From positions 1 to 8,834 of the forward strand of contig JAIRXY010000138.1 in the NCBI GenBank assembly GCA_031268055.1: a DNA stretch of 8,834 nt, in the 5' to 3' direction. A model generated the notes under the pieces. That model did no database searches. It worked only from the letters and a program-made list of their open reading frames with translations, and was not told where the DNA came from. Of the stretch, positions 6,132-8,834 are shown one piece after another; the stretch's first letter is position 1, and each line of letters starts with the position of its first letter. The translations under genes and the position numbers were made by a program. This DNA comes from Prevotellaceae bacterium. GTDB taxonomy: Bacteria > Bacteroidota > Bacteroidia > Bacteroidales > UBA932.

Positions 6132-7301
6132 ATGGAAAAGTTAAAAGCGCATTACCACAAGCTGCTGCGGAATACAAATGTTGATTTTAGGCGGTACATG
6201 CTTGCCGTTGTCGGTTGGAAATCGCGAATGCTTGGGCTGACAGGGCCTCGTGGCGTTGGAAAAACTACGCTGGTGTTGCAGCACATCAAGCTGAATTTGC
6301 CGATTGACGAAACGCTCTACGTGACGGCAGATGATTTTTACTTCGCCTCCCACAGCTTGCTCGATTTGGCGGATGAGTTTGAGAAGCAAGGAGGAAAAAC
6401 GCTTTTTATCGACGAGATTCACAGGTACAGGGAGTGGTCGCGCGAGCTGAAGCTAATTTACGACTACCATCCCCGCTTGAAGGTGGTTTTTACGGGCTCA
6501 TCCATTCTCGACATCAACAGGGGCGCAGCCGATTTGAGTCGCAGGGCAGCGATGTACCAAATGCAGGGGTTGTCGTTTAGAGAATTTTTGGCAATGACCA
6601 AAGGCGTAAAGGCGCAACAATTTTCGTTGCAGGAAGTTATCGACCACAAGGTAGAAATTCCCGGGGTGGAGCATCCGCTGCCCCTGTTTGGCGAATACCT
6701 TAAGCGCGGTTACTACCCGTTCATGCAGGACGAGGATTACGCTATGCGGTTGCAGCAGATTGTAAGCCAAACGCTTGAAGTGGATATTCCGCAGTATGCC
6801 GATATGAACGCAGCAACGGGCAGAAAGCTGAAGCAGCTGATGGCGGTTATTTCCCAAAGCGTGCCGTTCAAGCCAAAATTCAGCAGCATTGCCTCCATTT
6901 TGGGAGTAAGCCGCAACAGCGTTGCCGATTACTTTCTCCACATCGAAGAAGCCGGGCTGATTGGGCAGCTGCGCAACGCTGCGGGTGGCATAAAGGGGGT
7001 GGGGAAAATCGATAAGGTGTTTTTGGATAACACGAGCTTGCTATACTGCCTTACCTCCGAGCAGCCCAACATCGGAAATGTGCGTGAAACGTTCTTTTTC
7101 AATCAGCTGCGGTCGAAGCATGATATATTTGCCTCGCCTGTTTCCGACTTTCAGGTTGAGGGTATGACTTTTGAGGTGGGAGGCAAGCGCAAAAAGCAGA
7201 AGCAAATTCAGAGCGTAGATAAAGGGTTTATTGTGAAAGATGACGTCGAATTTGGCTACTCCAACATCATTCCGCTTTGGCAATTTGGGTTTCTCTACTG
7301 A
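6132..7301 (+). CDS. AAA ATPase with DUF4143 (AAA_14 family)
   Basis: A 389-residue protein of the AAA_14-DUF4143 family, abundant and poorly understood in Bacteroidota. It has Walker A GPRGVGKTT (38-46), Walker B TLFIDEIH (90-97, catalytic E95) and a sensor-like FTGSS (120-124). A winged-helix-like segment (about 250-278, SIASILGVSRNSVADYFLHI) follows. The C-terminal DUF4143 part ends in VSDFQVEGMTFEVGGK (D339, E348, K352), similar to a PD-(D/E)XK nuclease core; whether it cuts DNA is unknown. The final IPLWQFGFLY shows the gene is complete. The open frame extends upstream to a TTG at 5946, but that codon lies in a hairpin loop and the extension would cover the promoter box and operators. 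ATG 6132, just after TATCTTTG, is therefore chosen. It is a single-gene transcript with its own regulated promoter; role unknown, possibly mobile-element maintenance or stress. Confidence 0.92.
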   Translation: MEKLKAHYHKLLRNTNVDFRRYMLAVVGWKSRMLGLTGPRGVGKTTLVLQHIKLNLPIDETLYVTADDFYFASHSLLDLADEFEKQGGKTLFIDEIHRYREWSRELKLIYDYHPRLKVVFTGSSILDINRGAADLSRRAAMYQMQGLSFREFLAMTKGVKAQQFSLQEVIDHKVEIPGVEHPLPLFGEYLKRGYYPFMQDEDYAMRLQQIVSQTLEVDIPQYADMNAATGRKLKQLMAVISQSVPFKPKFSSIASILGVSRNSVADYFLHIEEAGLIGQLRNAAGGIKGVGKIDKVFLDNTSLLYCLTSEQPNIGNVRETFFFNQLRSKHDIFASPVSDFQVEGMTFEVGGKRKKQKQIQSVDKGFIVKDDVEFGYSNIIPLWQFGFLY

Positions 7302-7330
7302 AAGAGGAAGCGTAATTCAAAAATTTCATG

Positions 7331-7338
7331 TACCTTTG
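7331..7338 (+). promoter_or_regulatory. Bacteroidota -7 promoter box after the ATPase gene
   Basis: TACCTTTG is an exact TAnnTTTG match, continued by CA as often seen in this phylum. It lies 30 bp after the ATPase stop. No TTTG is found at the usual -33 distance. Transcription would begin near 7342 and run into the terminator at 7457-7478. Confidence 0.5.
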
Positions 7339-7341
7339 CAG

Positions 7342-7478
7342 CTAAAAATTGCCCCCATTTCCGAATGAGCGTTGGGAACATTCTGCTTCCGCGCGGAGCT
7401 GCAAGAGGGCGTAGCGTGGCTGTTTTCTCCGTAATTCCTGCGGAGTTATCCACATTCAACGCTTCCAGCGTTGTTTTT
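7342..7478 (+). ncRNA. Candidate second small RNA or gltA leader
   Basis: The stretch is bounded by a TAnnTTTG box and an intrinsic terminator and has no convincing ORF. AGCGTTG (7368-7374) pairs with CAACGCT (7457-7463), which alternatively forms the terminator with a second AGCGTTG (7467-7473). Inside are hairpins CTCCG/CGGAG (7427-7431/7441-7445) and a GC-rich one around the palindrome TCCGCGCGGA (7388-7397). The stretch is richer in GC than the surrounding gap. The layout parallels the 4688-4838 RNA: a 5' arm competing with a terminator arm. It is either an RNA of about 135 nt or an attenuated leader of gltA. Family not recognised. Confidence 0.33.
7457..7478 (+). terminator. Intrinsic terminator upstream of gltA
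   Basis: CAACGCT (7457-7463) and AGCGTTG (7467-7473) form a perfect 7-bp stem with loop TCC, followed by TTTTT (7474-7478). It ends 67 bp before the gltA start and would stop transcripts from the box at 7331 or read-through from the ATPase gene. Confidence 0.75.
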
Positions 7479-7540
7479 ATTTATCTGATGTAGAATTAAT
7501 TAATATAATATCCCATTTTACTTGCACCTTACCTGATTTT

Positions 7541-7559
7541 AAAGAATGGCAGTAAAAAT
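7541..7559 (+). repeat. Direct repeat, right copy (gltA start)
   Basis: AAAGAATGGCAGTAAAAAT includes the ATG (7546-7548) and the following codons of gltA. It matches 4506-4524 at 18 of 19 positions. If the repeat marks an insertion, the element entered at the 5' end of gltA and restored its start, leaving the other copy next to mutB. Confidence 0.6.
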
Positions 7560-8834
7560 ACCCCGTACTCCGGCGCGCGAGCAAGACCCCGCCGTCCGCG
7601 CCACCAACTTTGACGAAGTGTGCTACGGCTACAACGCCGAAGAAGCTATGCTTGAGGCGTCGCGCTGCATACAGTGCAAAAAACCTCACTGCATAGAGGC
7701 TTGCCCCGTGAGCGTCAAGATTCCTCAGTTTATCCATGAGGTGCGCAGCGGCAGCTTTGCCGAGGCAGCCCGTGCCATTGCGCAGGACAGCAGCCTGCCT
7801 GCCGTGTGCGGCCGCGTGTGTTCGCAGGAAACGCAGTGCGAAGGCGCGTGCATACTCGGCGTAAAGGGCGAGCCCGTGAACATCGGCAAGCTGGAGCGCT
7901 TTGTGGCCGACTGGAGCATGAGCAGCAACCTCAGTTTTACCGAAAAAGCCGCGCCCAACGGCCGCCGCGTGGCGGTGGTGGGCAGCGGACCCGCAGGGCT
8001 GGCCTGCGCTACCGACTTGGCAAAGATGGGCTACGCCGTCAAGATTTTTGAGGCGCTGCACAAGGCCGGCGGAGTGCTGGAGTACGGCATCCCCGAATTT
8101 CGCCTGCCCAAGGAGCGCGTGGTGAAGCGCGAGATTGACAACGTGCGCAAGCTGGGCGTGGAGATAGAAACCGACGTGGTGGTAGGCCGCACCGTAACCA
8201 TCGATAGCCTGATGGAGGACGAAAAGTTCGACGCTGTGTTCGTTGGGTCGGGGGCTGGGCTGCCAAAGTTTATGGGCATACCGGGCGAAAACCTCAATGG
8301 CGTGGTTTCGGCCAACGAGTTCCTCACCCGCGCCAACCTCATGAAGGCCTACGACAGCCGCTACGACACGCCTGTCTACGTGGGCAAGCGCGTGGCGGTG
8401 GTGGGCGGCGGCAACGTGGCAATGGATGCCGCGCGCACCGCAAAGCGCTTGGGCGCAGATGTTTGCGTTGTATACCGCCGTAGCGAAAAGGAGCTGCCCG
8501 CCCGCGTAGAGGAGGTGCACCACGCCAAGGAGGAGGGCATAGCGTTTCACATGCTGACCAACCCCGTTGCCGTTTTGGGAACAGACAGCGGCTGGGTGCG
8601 CGGCCTGCGCTGCATCCGCATGGAGCTGGGCGCGCCGGACGCCAGCGGCCGCCGCAGCCCGGTGGAGGTAAAAGGCTCGGAGTTCGACGTGGAGACCGAC
8701 GTGGCTATCATGTCGCTGGGCACTTCGCCCAACCCGCTCATTTCGTCCACCACGCCCGGCTTGGAGAGCAACAAGCGGGGCTGCCTTGTAGCCACCGAAG
8801 CCGGCGCTACCACCCGCGCCGGCGTGTTTGCCGG
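7546..8834 (+). CDS. gltA: GltA/NfnB-type NADPH-dependent glutamate synthase small-subunit-like oxidoreductase (3' truncated)
   Basis: 429 residues are visible and the frame is still open at the window edge; family members of about 460-480 residues suggest a few tens are missing. The N-terminus has two four-cysteine groups for iron-sulfur clusters: C41, C44, C49, C53 (CIQCKKPHCIEAC) and C88, C92, C98, C102. A Rossmann FAD motif VAVVGSGPAGL (142-152) and an NADPH motif VAVVGGGNVAMD (283-294) follow. This is the electron-transfer flavoprotein annotated as glutamate synthase (NADPH) subunit GltA; the same fold is NfnB of the electron-bifurcating ferredoxin:NADP oxidoreductase. The usual partner NfnA is not directly upstream, where an AT-rich accessory stretch lies. 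The start at 7546 gives the expected MAVKIPR N-terminus. GC-rich codon use matches mutB. No exact TAnnTTTG lies in the 67 bp after the terminator; TACCTGAT at 7530-7537 is only a partial match. Confidence 0.93.
   Translation, partial: MAVKIPRTPAREQDPAVRATNFDEVCYGYNAEEAMLEASRCIQCKKPHCIEACPVSVKIPQFIHEVRSGSFAEAARAIAQDSSLPAVCGRVCSQETQCEGACILGVKGEPVNIGKLERFVADWSMSSNLSFTEKAAPNGRRVAVVGSGPAGLACATDLAKMGYAVKIFEALHKAGGVLEYGIPEFRLPKERVVKREIDNVRKLGVEIETDVVVGRTVTIDSLMEDEKFDAVFVGSGAGLPKFMGIPGENLNGVVSANEFLTRANLMKAYDSRYDTPVYVGKRVAVVGGGNVAMDAARTAKRLGADVCVVYRRSEKELPARVEEVHHAKEEGIAFHMLTNPVAVLGTDSGWVRGLRCIRMELGAPDASGRRSPVEVKGSEFDVETDVAIMSLGTSPNPLISSTTPGLESNKRGCLVATEAGATTRAGVFA

Noticed and set aside
7446..7454. 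TTATCCACA, a perfect DnaA box
   Set aside because: Only one perfect box is present here (a looser TTTTACACA lies far away at 6030-6038), with no cluster or unwinding element, so an origin is not supported.
7477..8550. 357-residue open frame on the - strand
   Set aside because: It is antisense to gltA, whose eight cysteines and two Rossmann motifs are unmistakable; the translation is rich in Ala, His, Val and Gly without motifs, typical of an antisense shadow of a GC-rich gene.

Overview
The window looks like a chromosomal segment of a Bacteroidales/Bacteroidota bacterium. The evidence is promoter boxes of the phylum's TAnnTTTG type (6109-6116, 7331-7338), the absence of clear Shine-Dalgarno sequences, a Bacteroidales-like methylmalonyl-CoA mutase large subunit, and an AAA/DUF4143 ATPase ending in the typical IPLWxFGFLY. 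All confident genes are on the + strand.

Two kinds of DNA alternate. Two GC-rich housekeeping genes, mutB (2362-4488) and the start of gltA/nfnB (7546 to the window end), are embedded in AT-richer accessory DNA. From left to right: the 3' end of an unrecognised gene (to 335) with a strong hairpin terminator; a tight two-gene cassette (521-2351) encoding an ABC-type ATPase and a DUF4435/TOPRIM protein, the same pairing as the PARIS (AriA-AriB) anti-phage system but with a smaller ATPase; mutB, only 10 bp after the cassette and without mutA beside it; a 439-bp gap that holds a candidate structured small RNA ending in an intrinsic terminator (4688-4838); a radical SAM enzyme (4928-5836); a 295-bp gap with two hairpins and a twin inverted-repeat operator; an AAA/DUF4143 ATPase with its own promoter (6132-7301); a second candidate small RNA with terminator (about 7342-7478); and gltA/nfnB, cut by the window edge.

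The most interesting structure is not a gene. The first 14 bases of gltA and the 5 before them (7541-7559) recur with one mismatch at 4506-4524, just after mutB. The two copies flank exactly the AT-rich stretch carrying the RNA, the radical SAM gene and the DUF4143 ATPase, which suggests an insertion of about 3 kb with an att-like direct repeat. With the PARIS-like cassette immediately before mutB, the segment looks like core metabolism genes flanked by accessory insertions. No integrase, transposase, CRISPR array, tRNA or rRNA was seen.
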